44,438 nt of DNA from Sphingobacterium sp. (lineage in GTDB: Bacteria > Bacteroidota > Bacteroidia > Sphingobacteriales > Sphingobacteriaceae). Under the pieces are notes generated by a model. The model saw only the letters and a list, made by a program, of their open reading frames with translations. It was not told the origin of the DNA and made no database searches. Of this stretch, positions 17,201 to 24,869 are shown one piece after another (the first letter of the stretch is position 1; every line of letters begins with the position of its first letter). Location of the stretch: assembly GCA_022712315.1 (NCBI GenBank), contig JALAGS010000101.1:1-44438 (forward strand), read 5' to 3'. Position numbers and translations under genes: made by a program.

Positions 17201-18353
17201 GGAACGCTTTTCATCCTTAAACCCGACGGAAATCGAATATATCTCCATCGAAGTTATAAATACAGGCGATTGTTTTTCGGAAGAGCAGATCGCGACGCTT
17301 TATACTTCTTTCAACCGCTTATCATCTCACCGGCCAACTTTTGAAGAAAGTTCAGGACTTGGACTTGCCATTGTAAAAGAACTGGTGGATGTGCTGGAAG
17401 GCAAAATATGGATGATCAATAAGGCCGATAAAATTTCTTTTACCATTTCCTTACCTTTAAAAAAGCAGGCCAGTTCAGGAGATATGCAGTCTAACGTATA
17501 TGATTATACCGTTTCTGAAATTGACGAAATCATCACGCAGGATACTACAGCCCCCGAAAACGGATCTATCACTATCAAAAAAACAGATAATATCCTGCTG
17601 ATTGAAGATGACCAGCAGCTTCGTGTCTATCTGGAACAGCGTCTAGCCGAAAAATATAATGTATATACTGCAAGTGACGGAGAAGAAGGCTTAATTAAGG
17701 CTGAAAAAATATATCCGCAACTCATTATTACCGATCTGATCATGCCAAATCGCAGTGGTTTCGAAGTCTGCCGCAGCCTTAGACAAAATTTTAAGACTAG
17801 CCATATTCCTATTATCATGATTTCAGGTACGGGAGATGATAATCAGAATAAAATAAAAGCATTGGAATATGGGGCAAATGTATTTATTGATAAACCCTTT
17901 CATGTCGACTATCTCTTGCAACAAACAGAAACCATTTTAAGAAATCAGCAGGAACTAAAAGAAAAATACAGCAAACATATTCAGGTAGATCCCTCCAATG
18001 TTACCGTCACCTCCATGGACGAGGAGCTACTGATTAAGGCCATTCAGGTCATTGAAGAAAACATTGACAATGCCAGTTATTCCGTAGAAGATTTTGTGGC
18101 TGATATGAACGTGGGCAGAACTATTCTCTATCAAAAAATACATGATATCGTAGGGATGTCGATCAAAGAATTTATTTTGAATATGCGCCTGAAGAGAAGT
18201 GCTTATCTGTTGGAAAAATCGGATTTGACGGTAGCGGAGGTTGCTTACCAAACCGGGTTTAACAACGCCAAATATTTTAGTGTCTGTTTCAAAAAACAGT
18301 TTGATCTAAGCCCTTCAGAGTTTAAGAAGAAGGTTTTGAGTGGAAAGAAATAA
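14289..18353 (+). CDS. Hybrid two-component system regulator (HTCS) of PUL A
   Basis: 1354 residues. A signal peptide (MKKYSLIICFIVFLGQSVLG) is followed by about 700 residues of periplasmic two-component-propeller repeats (recurring G-IWIGT, G-VWLST, D--G-VW) and a Y_Y_Y-type sheet (FLNLPGGDYTFEIKASNNDG). A transmembrane helix (about 774-795, WWAYCFYAAIVFALLFFI) leads into HisKA with His831 in NISHDLKTP. The ATPase follows (N box ILTNLFSNALKYTP, G box GLGLAIVKEL), then a receiver domain with phospho-acceptor Asp1149 in IITDLIMP and a C-terminal AraC-type HTH (about 1240-1350, AEVAYQTGFNNAKYFSVCFKKQF). All catalytic motifs are intact. It should sense a periplasmic oligosaccharide and bind tandem repeats at both PUL A operons. 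Confidence 0.95.
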   Translation: MKKYSLIICFIVFLGQSVLGIDLSRYRFHLMPETSYYGGIQSIAKDSLGRVWYTGPDALFMYDGNSFYQLNDIVSAKRPKQKWGYGSLIRDKKGNLFLASGQGLLKFDYERFSFHVVVSGMIRSVCVHSDGQVYMLSDNSVIRYNPQNGHIESFLLPKNKPFQNILTAKDDVFLTQGAIVHKVEMAKKSLVRFADLGGTANQVNDVVAYRNLYYFLTPRGGIHVTDWSGAFKQNIPVSVAGNSSVLTKKLYLDQTGVIWVATQAGLFFYDPAAESSSALRMNLNDAYSLPNNSIWTIYPDPDQGAWIGTYGGKIAYCSLYDSRVRYFKPSPGGLNHPIVSSFQEDHLGNIWIGTEGGSLNYWNRKKDQFIRPEQSQGSSPTPQMIKRLKFDGASKSLLISAYNGGIGDYDLNNQRFSSFNFRSPESQQPLTVYDFVNDKEGTWWMTDPDKSFLYRKKPLGSIEMVNVLDAQGKKINLEVEALYVNDQNQLCLVSHQGFFVADPHTLKVLKQYMVKDVSYSANYLCNYTVTATGEVWLGTLGKGVNVLKKDGTYINYSANNGFPAKMVFGILEDDATKNVWLSTSEGLFCFNRKSRQFEKARFYQENNIGSFYIHAAYKTSRGEMLFGGTNGFLLFDPAYLNKNPQKPKVFFTGFLVNNKLVKPDDGSSILPKDIGSLSNQKGDKIRLSSSQSNVEIKFSANSYLSADKNQFAYRMLGLGEDWQISHANQKSVQFLNLPGGDYTFEIKASNNDGQWGDQISRLYIHVDPPFFLSWWAYCFYAAIVFALLFFIMRYYSDKRVFKERLALERLKEQNMQALNQARTDFFTNISHDLKTPLTLVLQPLKQLKETIAANDTALVYMDLIERNVFRIQRMISQLLRFREIESQKITLNPQIGDFINFVRDIFSLFELYANKKGVETNISAYRDNLYVAFDYDIIEKILTNLFSNALKYTPDNGYVGVRIYPATGEEKERFSSLNPTEIEYISIEVINTGDCFSEEQIATLYTSFNRLSSHRPTFEESSGLGLAIVKELVDVLEGKIWMINKADKISFTISLPLKKQASSGDMQSNVYDYTVSEIDEIITQDTTAPENGSITIKKTDNILLIEDDQQLRVYLEQRLAEKYNVYTASDGEEGLIKAEKIYPQLIITDLIMPNRSGFEVCRSLRQNFKTSHIPIIMISGTGDDNQNKIKALEYGANVFIDKPFHVDYLLQQTETILRNQQELKEKYSKHIQVDPSNVTVTSMDEELLIKAIQVIEENIDNASYSVEDFVADMNVGRTILYQKIHDIVGMSIKEFILNMRLKRSAYLLEKSDLTVAEVAYQTGFNNAKYFSVCFKKQFDLSPSEFKKKVLSGKK

Positions 18354-18407
18354 ACAAACAGCCAATATTGAACGATAATGCCTTTCAGACTAACGAAAGA
18401 CAATCTC

Positions 18408-18415
18408 TATATTTG
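18408..18415 (+). promoter_or_regulatory. Possible TAnnTTTG element before the GH28-like gene
   Basis: TATATTTG matches the consensus, but it lies only 14 bp before the ATG and has no convincing -33, so read-through from the HTCS gene is equally possible. Confidence 0.3.
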
Positions 18416-18429
18416 AAATCCTAACGATC

Positions 18430-19647
18430 ATGAAAATGACAATTTTAAAAAAAGCGCTTCTGCTCACCTATTTTTTTTGCTTGTGTAACGTGATTAATTT
18501 GATAGCTGCCATGCCCCAAACGGGAGATGAGACTGCTATCAGTCCCAATAAATACAGCACTGGTTCCCAGTCAGAGCGGATACAGAAAGCCATAAACGAG
18601 GCGAAAAATACGACTGGTAAAGTAGTCATCCCTAAATATGATGCGGTAGCGAAAAAAAGTATCTGGCTCATTGATCAGGCCATTTTGCTTCCCAGTGATT
18701 TTGAACTCGAATTGAACAACTGTACCATTAAGCTATCGGATAAATGCCGGGATAATTTTATCCGTTCGGCAAATGCCGGACTGGCAATCAAAGACATCAT
18801 GCCCTCAAAAAACATCCGGATTATTGGAAAAGGAAATGTCCTTTTAGAAGGAGCTGACCATCCTAGGGCTACCGGTGACCATAATAAAACCTTGTCCCTC
18901 AACCCCAGTGGATTTGAGCAATCTTATGGTACCGATGCTGGCAAAGCCGGAGAGAACCAAAAAGGCGGATGGCGAAACCACGCCATCATATTGGCGCATA
19001 CCGATGTATTTGAGGTGAGCGGCATTACATTAAAAGATTATCATGGGCATGGACTGGTATTGGAACGCTGTACAAACGGTAAGGTAAGCGATATGACTTT
19101 TAACGTGAGGCAGGCCGTTACTGTTGATGGAGCAGACAAACAGATCTTGAACCAAGACGGTATGGGCATACGTTTTGGCTGTAAAAATATTCTTATTGCA
19201 AATTGCAAAGGTAAAAGCGGCGACGACTTTATTAATATAGGATTAACAGACACCGGGGTGGGAGCAGGCGAAGAAAATGTCAATGTGGTCAGTGGTTCGA
19301 TATATCGGGGCGAAATCGACAACATTTCAACTATTTATCTTCAGAACTGGCAGGACTTCTATTCAATTTCACACCGATCCATACGGATTATGCCTGTAGG
19401 TAAACTTCGTATAAGTAATGTTTTAATCGAGAATATGGTTATCAGTCCGCTAGCACAACAGGGTTTGGTGGTCGAGTATGGCGAGCATGTACAAGGCTTA
19501 TTTGTACGAAATTTAATCAGTCATCACCCTATAAAAGCGAAAGGTATCTCGCAGGCCAGTTTCAGAGATATTATTTACAGAGGCCAGGGGGAAGCTATCG
19601 ATGTGCAACCAAGCGATACGGTTATTCTTGATCATGTAATACGTTAA
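18430..19647 (+). CDS. GH28-like right-handed beta-helix protein
   Basis: 405 residues with a signal peptide (KKALLLTYFFCLCNVINLIAA). The repeating short beta-strand pattern of right-handed parallel helices runs through the protein (NIRIIGKGNVLLEG, FEVSGITLKDYHGHGLVLERC, NILIANCKGKSGDDFINIG, GKLRISNVLIENMVI). Polygalacturonase-type acidic motifs are recognisable: Asn241-Gln-Asp243-Gly and Gly264-Asp265-Asp266. A canonical downstream GHG/RxK pair is not evident, and only a DYHGHG lies upstream, so catalytic class is uncertain. It could be a GH28-type hydrolase or a related helix enzyme. It sits 76 bp after the HTCS gene and before the SusC operon, in keeping with uronic-acid chemistry in PUL A. 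Confidence 0.7.
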   Translation: MKMTILKKALLLTYFFCLCNVINLIAAMPQTGDETAISPNKYSTGSQSERIQKAINEAKNTTGKVVIPKYDAVAKKSIWLIDQAILLPSDFELELNNCTIKLSDKCRDNFIRSANAGLAIKDIMPSKNIRIIGKGNVLLEGADHPRATGDHNKTLSLNPSGFEQSYGTDAGKAGENQKGGWRNHAIILAHTDVFEVSGITLKDYHGHGLVLERCTNGKVSDMTFNVRQAVTVDGADKQILNQDGMGIRFGCKNILIANCKGKSGDDFINIGLTDTGVGAGEENVNVVSGSIYRGEIDNISTIYLQNWQDFYSISHRSIRIMPVGKLRISNVLIENMVISPLAQQGLVVEYGEHVQGLFVRNLISHHPIKAKGISQASFRDIIYRGQGEAIDVQPSDTVILDHVIR

Positions 19648-19711
19648 AAAAGAATAATAAAGCGCTCTTAATCTCCGTTGTAGCGCGAAAAACACCTGTT
19701 TTTGCCTTTTG

Positions 19712-19746
19712 TACAAAATCAAACCATTTTCGTACAAAAACGAACC
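19712..19746 (+). promoter_or_regulatory. Tandem direct-repeat operator of the SusC operon (candidate HTCS site)
   Basis: Half-sites TACAAAATCAAACC (19712-19725) and TACAAAAACGAACC (19733-19746) start 21 bp apart and differ at two positions. The second is identical to half-site 1 at 6861-6874, and the distance to the TAnnTTTG element is 20 bp here versus 21 bp there. Confidence 0.8.
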
Positions 19747-19766
19747 CTATGAATTGGTGATGATTA

Positions 19767-19774
19767 TAGTTTTG
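19767..19774 (+). promoter_or_regulatory. TAnnTTTG element of PUL A operon 2
   Basis: TAGTTTTG, 20 bp downstream of the direct-repeat operator. It implies a leader RNA of roughly 310 nt before the SusC start. Confidence 0.65.
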
Positions 19775-19801
19775 TCTTAACCAATTTTAAAAAAGCAAAA
19801 T

Positions 19802-19906
19802 ATGTGTATGAAAATTCCTCCCGACCACGTGATTAGGCTCACGCAGGGTAATCCGAACTTTACAAAAAACATTGGCATTGTACGGCTGAGTTTTATGCTT
19901 CGTTAA
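19802..19906 (+). CDS. Possible 34-codon leader ORF in the SusC 5' region
   Basis: ATG at 19802 (second ATG at 19808), stop TAA at 19904-19906, just downstream of the predicted transcription start. The encoded peptide MCMKIPPDHVIRLTQGNPNF... has no recognised family. Nothing else is seen in 19648-20092 apart from the operator, the promoter and a weak AAAAAC/GTTTTT hairpin at 19688-19703. It may be random. Confidence 0.2.
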   Translation: MCMKIPPDHVIRLTQGNPNFTKNIGIVRLSFMLR

Positions 19907-20092
19907 TAAGTCCGAAAACGAAGTCTTGCCATCAGCATTGTAAATGCATTAGCAGCAATGCGATGTTATTTATCACAACAAGTTAAATTTAATATCCAAG
20001 CCTATTGAAGCAGACTTATTTCAAACTCATATTCTTTACGAGAAAGGGAACGTAAAGAACTAAAGTAAATTTTAACTAACCAATATAAATCA

Positions 20093-23089
20093 ATGATACA
20101 AAAGATACATATCTGGCTCAGAAGCTGGATAATGAGTGCTACCCTATTGTCGGTGGCATCAAATTACGCTTATTCGCAGGCCACAGATCAGATGCAGGTC
20201 AAAGGTCAGGTGACCAATGATGCGGGACAGGGACTTAAGGGTGTTTCCGTCATGATTAAAGGAGCGAAAAAGGGGGTGCAGACAGATGCAAATGGTTACT
20301 ATACCATCCAGGCAGCACCTACGGCTACGCTACTATTTACCTACATCGGCTTTAATAGTCAGGAAATAAAAGTCAATCCATCAGGAGTCATCCATGTGAA
20401 AATGTCCGGAAATAATGTTCTGGATCAGGTTGTTGTTGTCGGTTATGGTACAGCCAAGAAAAAAGATTTAACAGGTGGCTTGGCTGTCGTCGGAAAAGAG
20501 CAGCTAAGCATGGTATCGACCTCCAACCTAATGGATCGTTTGGTGGGACAGGTGGCGGGCTTCTCCATTACTACCGGTGAAGCTGCGCCGGGAGCATCAC
20601 AAACGCTGTTGATAAGGGGAGAAAATTCAATATCGGCCAATAATAGTCCTTTGATTATTCTGGACGGTATTCCCTACAGCGGATCCTTGGCAGATATTGA
20701 TCCAAACAATGTCGAAAACCTTTCTATCTTAAAAGATGCCTCCGCTTCGGCTATCTACGGTTCGCGTGCGGCCAATGGGGTTATTCTGATACAAACAAAA
20801 CGCGGTGCGTTGGGTAGAGCACAGGTAAACTATAAAGGTTTGATCGGGATGGCCGAACCTATGCAGCGCATCAACGTCATGGGGCCAAATGAATATATCC
20901 GCTTCCAGCAAGATATTGCCCGTATTAGGCAAGGTTACACAGGCGCTTTGTTGGATCCTATTGCAGGTGATATTATCAGCGTAACGGAGCGTGGCAATTA
21001 CGCGAAAGACATTACGCACAACTGGCAGGATTATGTCTTTCGGAAAGCGTTGACCATGGATCATCAACTGAGCATCTCGGGAGGTACTGAAAATACAAAA
21101 TATATGGCTGCCCTAGCCGCTTTGGATCAAGAAGGTGTGGTGTATAATTCCAAGTTGTCACGTTTAAATATAACCACCAATGTGGATCAGACTTTTAATA
21201 AATGGCTAACAACTGGTATAGGCCTGCAGTATACCCGGAAAAGCGACGGCGGTATTACGCCAAATTTGGAACATGCTATTAAACAAAGTCCTTATGGTAG
21301 CTATAAAGACGAATCGGGGAAATATGTGGCCGAGCCCATGGAGTATTCATTGATCGTTAATCCGATGCGCAACGTCAATGCGATTCAGGATAGGTATAAT
21401 AACAACTTCTTTCTTTCGGGCTATGCTAATATTTTGCTACCTGTAGAAGGTCTCTCCTTACGATCAAATTTTGGTTATAATTATCGGAATGGATTTACAG
21501 GAACCTATTACGGACGCAACACTTTTGAAGGCCGGGATCAAGGTACGCAGGCCGGAGGGAGTGCTTCTATCAACAATTCCAATTATAACGATTATACCTG
21601 GGAGAACCTGCTCAAATACGAGCGGCAGATCGGCGATCATCGTTTTGATGTGACGGGTTTATTCAGTATGCAAAAAACGAAAAGCTGGTCGACGGCGCAG
21701 AGCGGAGCCGGTTTTGTAACCGATGATACCGAATATTTTATGATAGGTTCGGCCAGCCGCCTTGTTTCCAACAGTGCTTCTTTATCGGAATCAGCCATGC
21801 TGTCGTATATGGGGCGGATAAATTATGCCTATAAAGGTAAGTATCTATTGACGTTGACTGGACGTACGGATGGAGCCTCGGTATTTGGTGTCAACAATAA
21901 ATACGCATTTTTTCCAGTTGCGGCGGCGGCATGGCAAATCGGAGAAGAGCGTTTTCTGAAAGATAACGTCAAATGGCTGGATATGCTGAAAATCCGTCTT
22001 TCTTACGGTGCCAACGGTAACCAGGCGATTACTCCCTACCGCACTTTAGACCGCCTATATTCCAACGTCAAATATATTTGGGGAGATGATGGTGCTGCAG
22101 TTACTACGGCATATTTAGCCGGAGATGGTGTGGGTAACCCTAATTTGAAATGGGAGACCACCTATTCGACCAACCTGGGGCTGGACTTTCAGTTGTTTAA
22201 TAATAGATTGGGCGGTACTATTGATGCTTATCTCTCTAAGACGAAAGATTTGCTGATGACCCGTACTGTACCGATCATGAACGGGTATAACCGAATTTGG
22301 GACAATATTGGTGCGACTCAAAATAAAGGGATTGAGGTCACCTTAAATTCAGCGAATGTTAAAGGAGAAAATTTCCAGTGGAATACCACGGCTGTATTTT
22401 CCTTAAACAGAGACAAAATTGTCGAGTTGAGAGGGGATGGGATCGATGATATTGCCAATAACTGGTTTATTGGTCAGCCATTGAGAGTATTCTACGATTA
22501 TAAAATGATCGGTGTATGGCAGAATGGTGAAACCATTACTGTTGATGGTGCAGCTCCCGGAGCTGCCAAACTGTACGATCGCGATGGCAACGGCAAGATA
22601 GAAGCCAGCGATAGGGTAGTCATCGGATCTAAAAATCCACGCTACACAGCTTCTTTAGCCAACCGGTTTGCTTACAAGAATTTTTATGCATCAGCTTTGG
22701 TTACCGGTGTTTTTGATGTATGGCGCGATGATCACATGGCCAATCTAGGTGCCTGGACTTTTGGAATTACCAACTATGTACACGATGCCAATTATTGGAC
22801 GCCGGAGAATCCCAATGCGACGATCGTTTCGCCGGGCTATCTCAATCCATTAGGACACGGCTATTATAAAAAGGTGAGCTACGTACAGGTAAAGAACATC
22901 ACCTTTGGCTATAAGTTGCCACACAAAATTGCTAAAAAGGTAGGTGTAAATGGTATTGATGTAAATGTCAGCGTCAACAATCTCAATACTATTTCTAATA
23001 TCAGGGAGGTACTCAATTACGACAACACCTGGATGGCCTCTTATCCAACGGCACGATCGTATATGTTTGGCTTAAATGTAAACTTCTAA
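20093..23089 (+). CDS. SusC-like TonB-dependent outer-membrane receptor, PUL A
   Basis: 998 residues. Signal peptide (residues 1-29, ending YAYSQ), a carboxypeptidase-D-like beta-sandwich (about 34-112: VKGQVTNDAGQGLKGVSVMIKGAKKGVQTDANGYYTI), then the TonB box/plug entry DQVVVVGYGTAKKKDLTGG and a plug with RGENSISANNSPLIILDGIPY and LKDASASAIYGSRAANGVILIQTK. A long beta-barrel ends in MFGLNVNF. It has no STN signalling domain, as expected of an HTCS-controlled system. It imports oligosaccharides across the outer membrane together with the SusD encoded 11 bp downstream. Ligand not deducible. Confidence 0.95.
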   Translation: MIQKIHIWLRSWIMSATLLSVASNYAYSQATDQMQVKGQVTNDAGQGLKGVSVMIKGAKKGVQTDANGYYTIQAAPTATLLFTYIGFNSQEIKVNPSGVIHVKMSGNNVLDQVVVVGYGTAKKKDLTGGLAVVGKEQLSMVSTSNLMDRLVGQVAGFSITTGEAAPGASQTLLIRGENSISANNSPLIILDGIPYSGSLADIDPNNVENLSILKDASASAIYGSRAANGVILIQTKRGALGRAQVNYKGLIGMAEPMQRINVMGPNEYIRFQQDIARIRQGYTGALLDPIAGDIISVTERGNYAKDITHNWQDYVFRKALTMDHQLSISGGTENTKYMAALAALDQEGVVYNSKLSRLNITTNVDQTFNKWLTTGIGLQYTRKSDGGITPNLEHAIKQSPYGSYKDESGKYVAEPMEYSLIVNPMRNVNAIQDRYNNNFFLSGYANILLPVEGLSLRSNFGYNYRNGFTGTYYGRNTFEGRDQGTQAGGSASINNSNYNDYTWENLLKYERQIGDHRFDVTGLFSMQKTKSWSTAQSGAGFVTDDTEYFMIGSASRLVSNSASLSESAMLSYMGRINYAYKGKYLLTLTGRTDGASVFGVNNKYAFFPVAAAAWQIGEERFLKDNVKWLDMLKIRLSYGANGNQAITPYRTLDRLYSNVKYIWGDDGAAVTTAYLAGDGVGNPNLKWETTYSTNLGLDFQLFNNRLGGTIDAYLSKTKDLLMTRTVPIMNGYNRIWDNIGATQNKGIEVTLNSANVKGENFQWNTTAVFSLNRDKIVELRGDGIDDIANNWFIGQPLRVFYDYKMIGVWQNGETITVDGAAPGAAKLYDRDGNGKIEASDRVVIGSKNPRYTASLANRFAYKNFYASALVTGVFDVWRDDHMANLGAWTFGITNYVHDANYWTPENPNATIVSPGYLNPLGHGYYKKVSYVQVKNITFGYKLPHKIAKKVGVNGIDVNVSVNNLNTISNIREVLNYDNTWMASYPTARSYMFGLNVNF

Positions 23090-23100
23090 TCGAATAGGAC

Positions 23101-24747
23101 ATGAAAATGAAAAATATTATCACAACAGGTTTGGGGCTTATCGTATTGTTCTCCTTAGGAGGCTGTAAGAAGTTTCTGGAGGAAGAACTGAAAACTGAAC
23201 TGGCGCCATCCAATACCTATACCAGCACCTACGGTTTCGAGGTGGGGAGCGCTGGTCTATATACGCTCACCCGTTCAGAATACAATACCTATGGCGAAGG
23301 TGGTGCCTTTATTCACAATGGTGCCTGTCCATACGAAGCCTTACAGGTCTCTACAGATATCGCCGATGCCATCAATAGTGACGGCTCACTGACGGCTTTT
23401 GCCAACCTTACATTGACTGCCTCCGAACGTTTCGTAGGAACTTACTGGAACTGGGCTTATAATCTTATTTCATCGGCAAACCTCATGTTGGTTTATTCCG
23501 AAAAAAACACCAATTGGGATACACCGGAAGATAAAGCCCGCTTCCAGGCTGAAGCCCGCTTCTTTCGGGCTTATGCTTACCGTACCTTGGTTTATCTCTA
23601 CGGTGATGTACCTTATGTGGAAACCATTCTGTATGATTTTCAGCTTAATTTTACACGCACACCAAAAGCCGAAGTTATCGGGCACATGGTCGACGATCTG
23701 AAGTTTGCCGTGGATAACCTACCTACCAATCCGGACGGCGTCAAAGAAGGGAAGCTGACCAAATGGGCCGCGAGCCATTTACTGAGCGAAATATATCTGT
23801 TGCAGGGCAATCATGCCGAAGCCGAAAAGGCCGCATTGGCGGTCATCAACAGCGGTTATTATAACCTGATGAAAAGCCGGTACGGTGTCAATGGCAGCAA
23901 ACCGGGCGATGTATTCAGCGATTTATTTCTGGAAAATAATCAAAATAGAAAAAGTGGCAATAAAGAAAGTATCTGGGTATTACAATTCCAGTTTAACACG
24001 ATCGGCGGTGGTACCAATTCGGATGACTGGACCCGGAGGGCGTGGATACCCAATTACTCGACCATTACGGGATTTGTACTGGCTGATACCCTGGGTGGTC
24101 GCGGAATCGCACAGTTAGTACCGATGAAATGGTGGGTAGGTACCACAGGTACCAATGCGACAGGCAATGTGGCCGGCATTTTCGAAGCAAATGATATCCG
24201 TAATTCAGGCTATAATATTAAGCGTAACTGGTATTATAACAACGCAAACGAGGCCTCGCTATATGGCAAAAAAGCCAATATTACCGAACAGACCTGGTTT
24301 ACGACAAAGAGCCTGTTTCCAGCAATTACAAAATTCTTTTATGGCCGTACTGAAAATCTAAGCCTGACCGGCAGTTATAAAGACCGCATGAAATTCCGTT
24401 TAGCCGAAACCTATCTGTTGCTTGCCGAAGCCTATCTGGGTCAAAACATGCCTGATAAAGCTGCGCAAGCCGTTAATGAGGTACGGAAAAGAGCGGGAGC
24501 ATCCGAAGTCACGGGCGCACAGATGACTATGGATTTCTTGCTCGATGAACGTATCCGCGAATTAGTTGGCGAAGAAAGCAGAAGGTTCACCTTGGTGCGT
24601 ACCAATACGTTGGTGGAGCGTGTCAAAAAGTATAATAATGCAATAAAGGATAAAATCACGGACAATAATATCCTGTGGCCGATTCCGCAGGTGATCAGGG
24701 ATGCAAATACAGGAGCACCATTCCCTCAGAATCCGGGGTATAATTAA
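23101..24747 (+). CDS. SusD/RagB-like glycan-binding lipoprotein, PUL A
   Basis: 548 residues; an alternative start ATG lies at 23107. Lipoprotein signal ending LFSLGGC with the lipidated Cys followed by KKFLEEELKTELAP, a typical SusD start. Helical TPR-like elements follow (FFRAYAYRTLVYLYGDVPYV, AASHLLSEIYLLQGNHAEAEKAA) and the C-terminal RagB/SusD signature (RLAETYLLLAEAYLGQ, LLDERIRELVGEESRRFTLVRT). It sits as the lid on the SusC at 20093 on the cell surface and captures glycan. An unusual 10-bp inverted repeat lies between this gene and the next. Confidence 0.95.
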   Translation: MKMKNIITTGLGLIVLFSLGGCKKFLEEELKTELAPSNTYTSTYGFEVGSAGLYTLTRSEYNTYGEGGAFIHNGACPYEALQVSTDIADAINSDGSLTAFANLTLTASERFVGTYWNWAYNLISSANLMLVYSEKNTNWDTPEDKARFQAEARFFRAYAYRTLVYLYGDVPYVETILYDFQLNFTRTPKAEVIGHMVDDLKFAVDNLPTNPDGVKEGKLTKWAASHLLSEIYLLQGNHAEAEKAALAVINSGYYNLMKSRYGVNGSKPGDVFSDLFLENNQNRKSGNKESIWVLQFQFNTIGGGTNSDDWTRRAWIPNYSTITGFVLADTLGGRGIAQLVPMKWWVGTTGTNATGNVAGIFEANDIRNSGYNIKRNWYYNNANEASLYGKKANITEQTWFTTKSLFPAITKFFYGRTENLSLTGSYKDRMKFRLAETYLLLAEAYLGQNMPDKAAQAVNEVRKRAGASEVTGAQMTMDFLLDERIRELVGEESRRFTLVRTNTLVERVKKYNNAIKDKITDNNILWPIPQVIRDANTGAPFPQNPGYN

Positions 24748-24753
24748 TGGTGG

Positions 24754-24797
24754 CGGGAAGCTGTATGAATCACATTTGAATTTTCTCCAGCTTCCCG
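24754..24797. repeat. 10-bp perfect inverted repeat between susD-like and susE-like genes
   Basis: CGGGAAGCTG (24754-24763) and CAGCTTCCCG (24788-24797) around a 24-nt loop; no T run follows. It could form an RNA stem that protects the SusCD message from 3' decay or partly attenuates downstream genes. Confidence 0.65.
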
Positions 24798-24869
24798 ATC
24801 TGATGACAAACAGCGACTGCGCCAGTCAGGCGCATGAAACTATCCAAATGTTAGTAAAAACATAAATCA

